Origin: JBIKWM01 sp044356305
GTDB taxonomy: Bacteria > Bacteroidota > Bacteroidia > UBA10329
Direction: 5' to 3'
NCBI GenBank assembly: GCA_044356305.1
Contig: JBIKWM010000005.1
Coordinates: 62,001-126,000, forward strand
DNA length: 64,000 nt
A program made the translations under genes and the position numbers. The notes beneath the pieces were generated by a model. The model had not been told where the DNA came from and made no database searches. It saw only the letters and a list, made by a program, of their open reading frames with translations. How positions within the stretch are numbered: the stretch's first letter is position 1; the number at the start of each line of letters is the position of its first letter. Positions 17,198 through 26,677 of the stretch are shown here, piece after piece.

Positions 17198-18033
17198 AGC
17201 TCATCAACCCGATTCTCATTTCGAGTGCCCTGATTGTGGCCCAATCCTGTCAGGAAAAAGCACCTGCGCCCGTGGCCGAGACACCTGTGGCCGAAGTGCC
17301 GCAGACCCCGGCTGAACCGCTGGACGAGCTGCGCGATTTCAAGTTCCACAAGACCATCGGCAACATACCCTACCCGGCCACCGACCTGTTTCAGACCGTG
17401 AAGAAGTCGCAGTCGGCCTTTGACCCGGCCCTGACCAACCCCGTGGAGAAGGCTGCCAAATACACCGGTTCCACTCAGAAGGCGCTCAATTACGGGGTGT
17501 ATTCCATGGACCTGATGTACCTGGCCATGTTCGACCGCCACAGCGAACTGAAGAAGTACTTCGCCACCAGCCGCACCATGGCCAAGGAACTGGACATGTC
17601 AGAAAGCTTTGAACGTTATGCCTCAGAGAGCACCTTGGCGGCCCTTGAGAGCAACGACAGTCTGGTGGCCCTTGTTAACAGTATGTACGGAGAGGTGGAC
17701 AACTACCTGCGCAACAACGACCGCCTCAATGCCGCCAGCCTGATACTGGTGGGCAGCTGGGTTGAGAGCCAGTATGTGAGCCTGAGCATTGTAAAAGGAA
17801 TGCCGAACGCGGCCGATTATTCGGCCAAGGTGTATGAGCAGAAGCTCACGCTGCTCAATCTGCTGAACATGTTGGAGGAATTCAAGGGCGACAAGGCTCT
17901 GGCACCCACCATTGCCAGCCTGAAGGCGTTGATGAAGGTGTATGACGGCATCAACTCGGCCGATGAGGTGGCCCCGAAACTGAATGACATCTACAACGGT
18001 ACGGCCGCAGTGCGCAAGCAGATAGCCGGCTGA
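17194..18033 (+). CDS. Lipoprotein of unknown function
   Basis: 279 residues. The N-terminus has a short hydrophobic signal and a lipobox-like AQSC with Cys19, followed by a Pro/Ala/Val/Glu linker (about 20-45). The remainder is mostly helical and acidic, with no enzyme motif I recognise. The start overlaps the siaC-like stop by four bases, so the two are translationally coupled. That makes it a possible output or sensor of the SiaC switch, purely from context. A strong terminator follows. Confidence 0.72.
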   Translation: MKLINPILISSALIVAQSCQEKAPAPVAETPVAEVPQTPAEPLDELRDFKFHKTIGNIPYPATDLFQTVKKSQSAFDPALTNPVEKAAKYTGSTQKALNYGVYSMDLMYLAMFDRHSELKKYFATSRTMAKELDMSESFERYASESTLAALESNDSLVALVNSMYGEVDNYLRNNDRLNAASLILVGSWVESQYVSLSIVKGMPNAADYSAKVYEQKLTLLNLLNMLEEFKGDKALAPTIASLKALMKVYDGINSADEVAPKLNDIYNGTAAVRKQIAG

Positions 18034-18055
18034 TCATTTTCATACCGATAATCAC

Positions 18056-18090
18056 AAAAGCCCCGAGGCGTCAGCGTCTTGGGGCTTTTC
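18056..18090 (+). terminator. Intrinsic terminator of the siaC-lipoprotein operon
   Basis: AAAAGCCCC and GGGGCTTTT flank a GAGGCG/CGTCTT inner stem with a TCAG loop, followed by CTTTG. The next gene starts only 13 bases later, so that gene must be transcribed by read-through or from a promoter inside this hairpin region. Confidence 0.85.
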
Positions 18091-18102
18091 TTTGCCCCCC
18101 AC

Positions 18103-21003
18103 ATGGATAGGAAAGTCATTGAGGCCCTTGTGCGGCTGTTCGCCATACTGGGCCGGTTGGGTGGGTCGGGACCTGAGGGCCGCGAACTGGTGAGGGCCTA
18201 CCTCGCAGACCTGCTCACCCGCTCGCAGGCCGATGAGCTGCTGCCCATCTACGACCGCGAGCAGGGCAGCGAGGCCCTTTCGAGCCTGGGCGACCTGGGG
18301 CGCAAGCGCGTAACGGTGCTATCTGTGAAGGTGGTGGGCCTCTGCTCGGGCATTGCCGAAGGGCTTAACAAGCAGCAGCGGCTGCTGGTGGCCATAAGGG
18401 TGGCCGAGTTCATTGTGCGCGACCGTGTGCCCACCGAGCTGGAGAGCGACCTGCTCAACGCGATCCTTGAGAGCCTTAACATAGCCTCTGGAGACCAGGC
18501 GGACATCATTGCCCTTGTTGAACGGGACCATGTGCGCTTGGCACAGGATGGGCAGAATGTGCTGCTTATAGGACCGGCCGATGTGGGTAGCACCGCGCGC
18601 AACCTGCGGTTAGAGGGGCTGAGGGGCATGGTCACGGCCCGGCTCTTTCCGGACGAGGCGCTCATGGTGCTGTTCGGCAGTGGACTCAGTTCAGAGATGC
18701 GCATCAACGGCCAGCTGGTGGCGGGCAACGGGGTGCATGTGGCGAGCGAGGGGGCCAGCCTGCGCCTGGGCGGTGCCACGCTGCACTATTCTGAACTGAT
18801 GCGGCATGCCTTGGGCCTGGAAGACGAACCGAGGGTGCTGTTTGAGGTCGATGGGGTGAGCTTCACCTTCCGCAGCGGCCACATAGGTATCCATCCGCTC
18901 AGTTTCTCAGAGAACTCGGGCAATCTGGTTGGCATCATGGGCGGCAGCGGGGCCGGTAAATCGACCCTGCTCAACATCCTTAACGGCAACGACCGCCCCA
19001 CCAAGGGCCAGGTGCGCCTTAACGGCCTCGACCTGCACGACCCCGCCAGCGGACTGGCCGGGGTGGTGGGGTTCGTGTCGCAGGACGACCTGCTCATAGA
19101 GGAGCTCACCGTATTCGATAACCTCTACTATTCGGCCCGGCTGTGCTATGGCGACCTCGCAGAGGCCGAGGTGCGCGACAAGGTGCAGGAGGTGCTGCGG
19201 CAGTTGGGCCTCGACCACATTGCCCATCTGCAGGTGGGCGGGGTGATGAACAAGGTGATAAGCGGAGGGCAGCGCAAGCGCCTCAACATAGCCCTTGAAC
19301 TGATACGCGAACCCCTGGTACTCTTTGCCGATGAGCCCACCTCGGGGCTCTCATCGAGCGATTCGGAACAGGTGATAGACCTGCTGCGCCAACAGGCACT
19401 GGGCGGTAGGCTGGTGTTCGTGGTCATTCATCAGCCATCGTCCGATATATTCAAACGCTTTGACAAGCTGCTGATCCTGGACCGTGGCGGCTACATGACC
19501 TACTATGGCGAGCCGCTGGGGGCCGTGACGTGGTTCAAGGCCTGTGCACACCACATGCGGCCCGATGAGGCCGAGTGCACCGAGTGTGGCAACGTGAACC
19601 CCGAGCAGATCTTCAACATCCAGGAGAACAAGGTGCTTGACGAGTTCGGGCGGCCCACCGCGCAGCGCAAGGTGATGCCTGAGGAGTGGTACACACGGTT
19701 CAACAGCGCAGAGGCCAACCGGCCCGTAGCGGCCAGGCAGGTGCAGGGGCTGCCTGCCTCACCGCAGCGGATGCTGGGCCGCATGGGTCAGTACCTGGTG
19801 TTCCTGAGCCGCGATGCCAAGGCCAAGCTGCGCAACCGCCAGTTTCTTACCCTTATCCTGGTGGTGCCCGTGGTGCTGGCCGCCCTGCTGGCCCTGCTTC
19901 TGCGCAACGGCTCGGCCACCGACTATGTCTATCGCCTCAACCCCAACATCCCGTCCTACCTGTTCATATCGGTCATCGTGTCACTGTTTCTGGGCCTGAT
20001 GCTATCGGCCGAGCAGATCATCAGAGACCGGTTGATACTCAGGCGCGAGTCGTTCCTCGATCTGAGCAGCGATGCCTACCTCATGGCCAAGGTGACGGTG
20101 CTCATAGGCATCACGGCCATACAGGCCACCCTTTTTGTGGCCGTGGGCAATCTGCTCATCGGGCTGGGCTGGGCGGCCGTGCCGTTCTGGCTTATCCTGT
20201 TCGCCACCGGGGTGGCCGCGTGCATGATGGGGCTCATCCTATCGGCCTATCTCAACTCGGTGGTGACCATCTACATCTCCGTGCCGCTCATCATCATCCC
20301 TCAGATCCTGCTCAGTGGGGTGATGGTGAAATACGATGACCTGTTCCCGGCCTTCACCCGCAAGGACGCGGTGCCGCTTGTGGGCGAGCTGATGGTGTCG
20401 AAATGGGCCTTTGAGGGGCTGGCCGTGAGCGTGTTCCGCGACAACCCGTATGAGGCGACCCGGTTTGCGAGCGATGCCGCTGTGAGTCAGGCACACTTCC
20501 GCAAGGTGCACTGGCACAACCGGATGGAGGACCTGATGCGCTCAAGGGCCAAGGACACGGCCGCCATCTGGTTCACCGAGCTCACCTTGGCACAGGGCCG
20601 CCCACCGGGCCCCGACCCCAAGGCCGACCTTGCGGCCCTGCGTGTGCGGTACAAGGACGCATACACCGCTGCGGTGGCCGGGCGCGATGGGGTGCTGGCC
20701 GCACAGACGGCCGAGGAGCAGCAGCGCCTGCGCGACCGCTATGCCAACGACCGCCTGCGCAACATGCTCGAAGGGCGCAACGATGCCACCGAGATGGCCC
20801 TTGTCAACAAGGCGCGCATCATACCGCGCTACGACCCCATCTACCTGAGCCGTGGCGAGGCCGGGTTTATCCGCACCCCGCTCTACGCTGCGTGCAAGCC
20901 CGTGCTGGGCCGCTGTGCCGATACTTTCTGGGTCAACATGAGTGTCATCCTGCTCATGGCGCTGCTGCTCTATCTGCCCGTGCGTTTCAAACTGAGGGCC
21001 TGA
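18103..21003 (+). CDS. ABCG-like ABC exporter (ATPase + permease) with N-terminal TerB-like region
   Basis: 966 residues; the start MDRKVIEALVRLF is used because the earlier in-frame ATG lies in the terminator stem. Residues about 1-130 are helical and TerB-like (ALVRLFAILGRLGG, LLVAIRVAEFIV). Residues about 140-245 form a beta-rich segment that could be FHA-like. The ATPase has Walker A GGSGAGKST (about residue 280), Q-loop FVSQDDLL, signature ISGGQRKR, Walker B LVLFADEPTSGLSS and the H-loop IHQPSSD. A CTECGNVNPEQIFNI motif precedes the ABC-2 permease with about six membrane spans. A large charged loop lies between the last two spans. The substrate is unknown. Confidence 0.85.
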   Translation: MDRKVIEALVRLFAILGRLGGSGPEGRELVRAYLADLLTRSQADELLPIYDREQGSEALSSLGDLGRKRVTVLSVKVVGLCSGIAEGLNKQQRLLVAIRVAEFIVRDRVPTELESDLLNAILESLNIASGDQADIIALVERDHVRLAQDGQNVLLIGPADVGSTARNLRLEGLRGMVTARLFPDEALMVLFGSGLSSEMRINGQLVAGNGVHVASEGASLRLGGATLHYSELMRHALGLEDEPRVLFEVDGVSFTFRSGHIGIHPLSFSENSGNLVGIMGGSGAGKSTLLNILNGNDRPTKGQVRLNGLDLHDPASGLAGVVGFVSQDDLLIEELTVFDNLYYSARLCYGDLAEAEVRDKVQEVLRQLGLDHIAHLQVGGVMNKVISGGQRKRLNIALELIREPLVLFADEPTSGLSSSDSEQVIDLLRQQALGGRLVFVVIHQPSSDIFKRFDKLLILDRGGYMTYYGEPLGAVTWFKACAHHMRPDEAECTECGNVNPEQIFNIQENKVLDEFGRPTAQRKVMPEEWYTRFNSAEANRPVAARQVQGLPASPQRMLGRMGQYLVFLSRDAKAKLRNRQFLTLILVVPVVLAALLALLLRNGSATDYVYRLNPNIPSYLFISVIVSLFLGLMLSAEQIIRDRLILRRESFLDLSSDAYLMAKVTVLIGITAIQATLFVAVGNLLIGLGWAAVPFWLILFATGVAACMMGLILSAYLNSVVTIYISVPLIIIPQILLSGVMVKYDDLFPAFTRKDAVPLVGELMVSKWAFEGLAVSVFRDNPYEATRFASDAAVSQAHFRKVHWHNRMEDLMRSRAKDTAAIWFTELTLAQGRPPGPDPKADLAALRVRYKDAYTAAVAGRDGVLAAQTAEEQQRLRDRYANDRLRNMLEGRNDATEMALVNKARIIPRYDPIYLSRGEAGFIRTPLYAACKPVLGRCADTFWVNMSVILLMALLLYLPVRFKLRA

Positions 21004-21047
21004 CGCCCCGGACCTCCGTACCCATCAACCGCCAACCACCCAAGGCC

Positions 21048-21635
21048 ATGCTCGGACTCAAGCTGCCCACCGACCCCCGCTGGGCCGATATCGCCTCGAA
21101 GAACATCAGCGAGATACTCACCGACCACGCCTACTGCGAGCAGAAGGCCGCATCGAGCGCCATATCATTCATCATCCATCACCCCGAAAAAACGGAGCTT
21201 GTGCAGGCCATGACCGAGCTGTGCCGCGAGGAGATGGGCCACTTTGCCATGGTGCACGAGCGCATTGTGCAGCGTGGCCTGACGCTGGGCCGGCAGCGCA
21301 AGGACGAGTACGTGGAGCGCATCATGGCTCACTTCAAGGGGCGCGACCACGGCTCGCGGCAGCTGCGCCTGGTGCACGACCTGCTCATTGCCGCGCTGAT
21401 TGAGGCCCGGAGCTGCGAGCGCTTCAGGCTGCTGAGCGAGCACCTGCCCGATGCCGACCTGGCCGCCTTTTACCGCGACCTGATGGTGAGCGAGGCCAAC
21501 CACTACACCCTCTTCCTCGGCTTTGCCCGCTCCTATGGCCGACGGGCCGAGGTGGATGCCCTGTGGGACGGCCTGCTGGCCTACGAGGCGCAGGTGATGG
21601 CCGAACTCGGGACGGCCGAGCGGATACACGGGTGA
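21048..21635 (+). CDS. miaE: tRNA-(ms2io6A)-hydroxylase MiaE
   Basis: 195 residues, starting MLGLKLPTDPRW as in other family members. This is a ferritin-like four-helix diiron enzyme: the first ligand pair is in REEMGH (E-E-x-x-H), the second in SEANHY, with further Glu ligands in the DHAYCEQKAAS and LIEARSCERF helices. It hydroxylates the isopentenyl side chain of 2-methylthio-N6-isopentenyladenosine-37 in tRNA using O2. The gene starts 44 bases after the ABC exporter stop on the same strand and may be co-transcribed. The miaA and miaB partners are not in the window. Confidence 0.9.
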   Translation: MLGLKLPTDPRWADIASKNISEILTDHAYCEQKAASSAISFIIHHPEKTELVQAMTELCREEMGHFAMVHERIVQRGLTLGRQRKDEYVERIMAHFKGRDHGSRQLRLVHDLLIAALIEARSCERFRLLSEHLPDADLAAFYRDLMVSEANHYTLFLGFARSYGRRAEVDALWDGLLAYEAQVMAELGTAERIHG

Positions 21636-21754
21636 GGAGGGGTGGGCAAAAGGAAGGTTAGCCCGAAGTTACAAACTGCTTTAATTAACTCTGAGCAAGG
21701 GGTCCTGCGGAACAATTGCTCGGGCGCGGGGGTGGGACGGAAGCCGATGAGCGG

Positions 21755-21985
21755 TATGGTCGAGGGTGGGGCCTGTATGGGCTGACCTGAGATGATTATG
21801 CCTCGACCGGAATGAAATATGCCTCGACCTAAGTCAATTATGCCTCGACCGGAGTTAATTATGCCTCGACCTATGACAATTATGCCTCGACATATGTCTA
21901 TTATGTATCGACCTGAGAGCGATATGCCTTGACAGAAATGCGTTATGCCCTCACGGGTAGGTGATATGGTCGGGAAAGAGGGAAG
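21755..21985. repeat. Tandem array, 11 units with exact 21-bp period
   Basis: TATG recurs at 21755, 21776, 21797, 21818, 21839, 21860, 21881, 21902, 21923, 21944 and 21965, always 21 bases apart. Four inner units share the 12-mer TATGCCTCGACC perfectly; units 7-10 differ by one to several bases, and the first two and last are degenerate. The 9 bases between 12-mers vary freely (for example GGAATGAAA, TAAGTCAAT, GGAGTTAAT, TATGACAAT). The first and last units both start TATGGTCG. A period of two helical turns puts every conserved block on one face of the DNA, as in iterons and protein-binding arrays. Function unknown. Confidence 0.85.
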
Positions 21986-21998
21986 GCGGGGGAGAGAA

Positions 21999-22026
21999 GA
22001 ATTACGAATGAGGAATTAAGAATGAA
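21999..22026. repeat. Two-copy 14-bp direct repeat
   Basis: GAATTACGAATGAG is followed directly by GAATTAAGAATGAA, differing at two positions. AT-rich strings of this type often occur as dispersed intergenic repeats; dispersal in this genome cannot be judged from one window. Confidence 0.6.
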
Positions 22027-22078
22027 GAGGCGGTGGTGTGAAATGGGGAGTCACCTACTGTGGAGGCGCGAGATTAAC

Positions 22079-22114
22079 CGCAAAGGGCGCGGAGAAAGAG
22101 GCGCAAAGGGCGCG
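22079..22114. repeat. Direct repeat CGCAAAGGGCGCG, two copies
   Basis: Copies begin at 22079 and 22102 (23 bases apart), both flanked by GAG or GGAG. Degenerate CGCAAAGGGCGC strings resemble common dispersed intergenic elements of environmental bacteria, a resemblance drawn from memory. Confidence 0.55.
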
Positions 22115-22498
22115 AGGACGAAGTATACACGCCCTTGTTCGCGTCCCGTGAGTGATTCGTTCTCTGCCTCTAGCATCACGAGTACGAAGCCCCCCGCTCC
22201 TTCAAGCGTTTCTGAGCCCCCGCACTCTTGTGGGCTGAGAACCTCAGGGCTTCTTGCCCCTCCCCACGAGCAAGTGTTCCGCTGGACCTCTTGTGTGGAG
22301 CTAGATAGTAGCAGTTTGAAAATGCGGGCTTAAGGGTTACTCAACTTTGTTCAAGCCTTCTGCATTTCCACAACCGCGGCCCCAAAGGCCCAGCCGTCTG
22401 CAACTGGGATTATCCCCCCCTCCGAATACCCCCAATGCGGTAATGCGTCAGGCGGAGGAGCGGGGTACTTTCACGGCCCCGAAAAAACCTGCCTGCGC

Positions 22499-22738
22499 GT
22501 GACCATTACCTTAGACACCCTGCTGCCGGGGCAACGAGCCAGCATAGCGCGGTACGATGATGTGCGGGCCGGGCAGATGCTGATGAGCATGGGGCTGCTG
22601 CCGGGCGATGCGGTGCTGCTGGAGCGGGTGGCCCCATTTGGTGGGCCGATGGCCTTCAGGAGCGGGTCGCTGCTGATATGCATGCGGCCCGAGGAGGCCG
22701 CCACGGTGCAGTGTGTACTGACCCCCGCACTGCGCTGA
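22499..22738 (+). CDS. feoA: Ferrous iron transport protein FeoA
   Basis: 79 residues with a GTG start (gtg acc att acc), the only start that gives the normal FeoA length. SH3-like fold: LLPGQRASIARYDD, MLMSMGLLPGDAVLLERVAPFGGPMAFRSGS, then the final strand. FeoA is a small cytosolic partner of FeoB. One base separates its stop from the feoB start, so they are an operon. No FeoC was seen. Confidence 0.88.
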   Translation: MTITLDTLLPGQRASIARYDDVRAGQMLMSMGLLPGDAVLLERVAPFGGPMAFRSGSLLICMRPEEAATVQCVLTPALR

Positions 22739-22739
22739 G

Positions 22740-24677
<1,938 letters not shown>

Positions 24678-25322
24678 ATGGATGCAAGGCCCACCACCGA
24701 CCGCACCCAGCGCATAGCGCAGGCCATATCGCGCTATGTGCCCCAGGGCACGGCCCTCGACCTGGCCCGCATGGTGGAGCAGTACCGTTTTCACCTCACC
24801 ATCACCAAACCGCGCAACACCAAGCTGGGCGACTACCGCGCCCCGTTCGGCAACGAGGGGCACCGCATATCGGTCAATGGCAGTCTGAATCCCTACGCCT
24901 TTCTCATCACCTTTATACACGAGGTGGCCCACCTGCTGGTGCACGAGAAGCACAAGGATAAGGTGGCACCCCATGGTGCAGAGTGGAAACAGACCTTCAG
25001 CGCGGCCATGCGCCCATTTCTAAGGCCCGATGTATTTCCGCCCGATGTGCTGCGCGAACTGACCCGCCACATGCGCGACCCGGCCGCCAGCACCGTGCAG
25101 GACCATGCCCTGATGCGCGTGCTGCGCAACCACGACCCGCAGGAGGATGAGATGGTGGCCGTGGATACCCTGCCCGTGGGTGCGGTGTTCGACCTGAACG
25201 GGAGGCATTTCCGCAAGGACGAGCGCCTGCGCAAACGGCACCGCTGCACCGAACTGAGCTCTGGCAGGCATTACCTTATAAGCGGGGTGGCCATGGTGCG
25301 CACGGTGCACGCTGACCGATAG
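24678..25322 (+). CDS. SprT-like zinc metallopeptidase-family protein
   Basis: 214 residues. HEVAHLLVHEKHKDK gives the HExxH zinc motif (near residue 80), and HGAEWK supplies the third ligand region, as in SprT/Spartan domains. The C-terminal 90 residues lack a clear zinc ribbon with four Cys (one RHRC only). The SprT domain in Spartan cleaves DNA-protein crosslinks; bacterial roles are poorly known. It starts on the base after the feoB stop, so it is translated from the feo transcript. A link to iron transport is only contextual. Confidence 0.82.
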   Translation: MDARPTTDRTQRIAQAISRYVPQGTALDLARMVEQYRFHLTITKPRNTKLGDYRAPFGNEGHRISVNGSLNPYAFLITFIHEVAHLLVHEKHKDKVAPHGAEWKQTFSAAMRPFLRPDVFPPDVLRELTRHMRDPAASTVQDHALMRVLRNHDPQEDEMVAVDTLPVGAVFDLNGRHFRKDERLRKRHRCTELSSGRHYLISGVAMVRTVHADR

Positions 25323-25352
25323 GATGGCCGATGGGCCCAAAGGGCGAGACCT

Positions 25353-25360
25353 TACATTTG
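25353..25360 (+). promoter_or_regulatory. -7 promoter element of the aminotransferase operon
   Basis: TACATTTG, a perfect TAnnTTTG match, 34 bases before the ATG at 25394. It separates the feo-sprT unit from the next operon. Confidence 0.5.
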
Positions 25361-25393
25361 GCCCCCCATTAAATCTGACCCCCCCAACCTACC

Positions 25394-26677
25394 ATGCGTG
25401 AAACGGGAACTGCGGCAAAGACGGTCATGGTGTCTGACCTTGCCGAGAACCTCATCGGTTCGGAGATCATCCGCATTGCGGGCGAGATAAATGCCCTGCA
25501 GGCCAAGGGCGAGAAGATCCATAACCTGACCATCGGTGATTTCAGCCCGGCCGTGTTCCCCTTGCCCGAGCTGCTCACCGAGCTGATCCGTGAGGCATAT
25601 ACCCAGGGCCACAGCAATTACCCTGCGGCCAACGGGATACAGGAACTCAGGGAGGCCGTGAGCAGGTACATCCAGCGCGGACAGGGTCTCAGCTTCAGTG
25701 CAGACGAGGTGCTGATATCGGGCGGTGCGCGGCCGCTGATCTACGCCACCTTCAAGGCCATTGTCAATCCGGGCGACCGTGTGGTGTATCCCATCCCCTC
25801 GTGGAACAACAACCACTACACCTACCTGCACAGCGCGGTGAAGGTGGAGGTGCCCACCACGCCAGAGAACCGGTTCCTGCCTACCGCAGCCGATCTGCAG
25901 GGCCATCTGGAGGGGGCATCGCTGCTGGCCCTCTGTTCACCCCTCAACCCCACCGGCACCTCGTACACCTACGACCAGTTGGCCGAGATATGCGACCTGG
26001 TGCTGGAGGAGAACGCCCGCAGGGTAGGGCAGAGGCCGCTGTACGTGATGTATGATCAGGTGTATCAGGAACTCACCTTGGGCGATACGGAACATGTGGA
26101 CCCGGTGAGCATCCGCCCGGCCATGCGGCCCTACACCATCTTCATTGACGGCATCAGCAAATCGCTGGCCGCCACAGGGGTGCGTGTGGGTTGGGCGTTC
26201 GGCCCGGCACTCATCATCAATAAGATGCGCGCCATACTGAGCCACGTGGGTGCCTGGGCCCCAAAGCCCGAGCAGGTGGCCACGGCCCGTTTCCTTGACC
26301 GAACCGATGCCTTTGATGCAGCAGTGAGGCGCCACCGCGAGATGATCGGGAAGCGGGTGTCGGCCTATTACGATGGTTTCATGCGCATGAAGGCCGATGG
26401 CCTGCCGGTGGACGCCATTCCTGCCCAGGGCGCCATGTACCTCACGGTGCGCATCAGCCTAACAGGCCGCACCACGGCCGATGGCGAAGTGCTGCGCGAT
26501 GCATCGGATGTGACCTATTACCTGATAAAGTCGGGTGGCGTGGGCCTTATCCCGTTCTTCGCGTTCGGCACCGGCACAGACAATGATTGGTTCCGTGTGT
26601 CGGTGGGCACCACCCGCATGGCAGACATAGAACCTGTGATAAACGGCCTGCGCAAGGCCATCAGCGCATTACAATGA
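25394..26677 (+). CDS. Class I/II PLP-dependent aminotransferase
   Basis: 427 residues, fold-type I. Visible motifs: LTIGDFSP, SNYPAANGIQELREA, ISGGARPLIYATFKA, SPLNPTGT, YVMYDQVYQEL, and the Schiff-base Lys in DGISKSLAATGVRVGW, followed by the C-terminal FRVSVGTT with the carboxylate-binding Arg. This layout fits aspartate/aromatic-type aminotransferases, but the substrate cannot be told by eye. Its stop overlaps the next start (ATGA), pairing it with the guanylyltransferase; no pathway link is obvious. Confidence 0.88.
   Translation: MRETGTAAKTVMVSDLAENLIGSEIIRIAGEINALQAKGEKIHNLTIGDFSPAVFPLPELLTELIREAYTQGHSNYPAANGIQELREAVSRYIQRGQGLSFSADEVLISGGARPLIYATFKAIVNPGDRVVYPIPSWNNNHYTYLHSAVKVEVPTTPENRFLPTAADLQGHLEGASLLALCSPLNPTGTSYTYDQLAEICDLVLEENARRVGQRPLYVMYDQVYQELTLGDTEHVDPVSIRPAMRPYTIFIDGISKSLAATGVRVGWAFGPALIINKMRAILSHVGAWAPKPEQVATARFLDRTDAFDAAVRRHREMIGKRVSAYYDGFMRMKADGLPVDAIPAQGAMYLTVRISLTGRTTADGEVLRDASDVTYYLIKSGGVGLIPFFAFGTGTDNDWFRVSVGTTRMADIEPVINGLRKAISALQ

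Larger units (their letters stand above)
21636..22498. other. 863-base gene-free region rich in repeats
   Basis: No open frame here has protein character. It holds an imperfect hairpin GAGCAA...TTGCTC (21693-21721) without a T-run, the 21-bp tandem array (21755-21985), two 14-bp AT-rich repeats (21999-22026), two copies of a 13-mer (22079-22114), then about 330 bases with nothing I can assign. TACTTTCA at 22466-22473 is a possible -7 element for feoA. A minus-strand frame stays open through the array because 21 is a multiple of three, but it has no ATG. Confidence 0.7.

Noticed and set aside
21797..21960. The 21-bp array considered as a CRISPR array
   Set aside because: The conserved part is only 12 bases and the gaps only 9, far too short for repeats and spacers, and no cas gene is in the window.
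22022..22333. Open frame of about 100 residues in the gene-free region before feoA
   Set aside because: Composition is low-complexity and Ser/Pro/Arg-rich, it crosses two DNA repeats, and it shows no domain or promoter.
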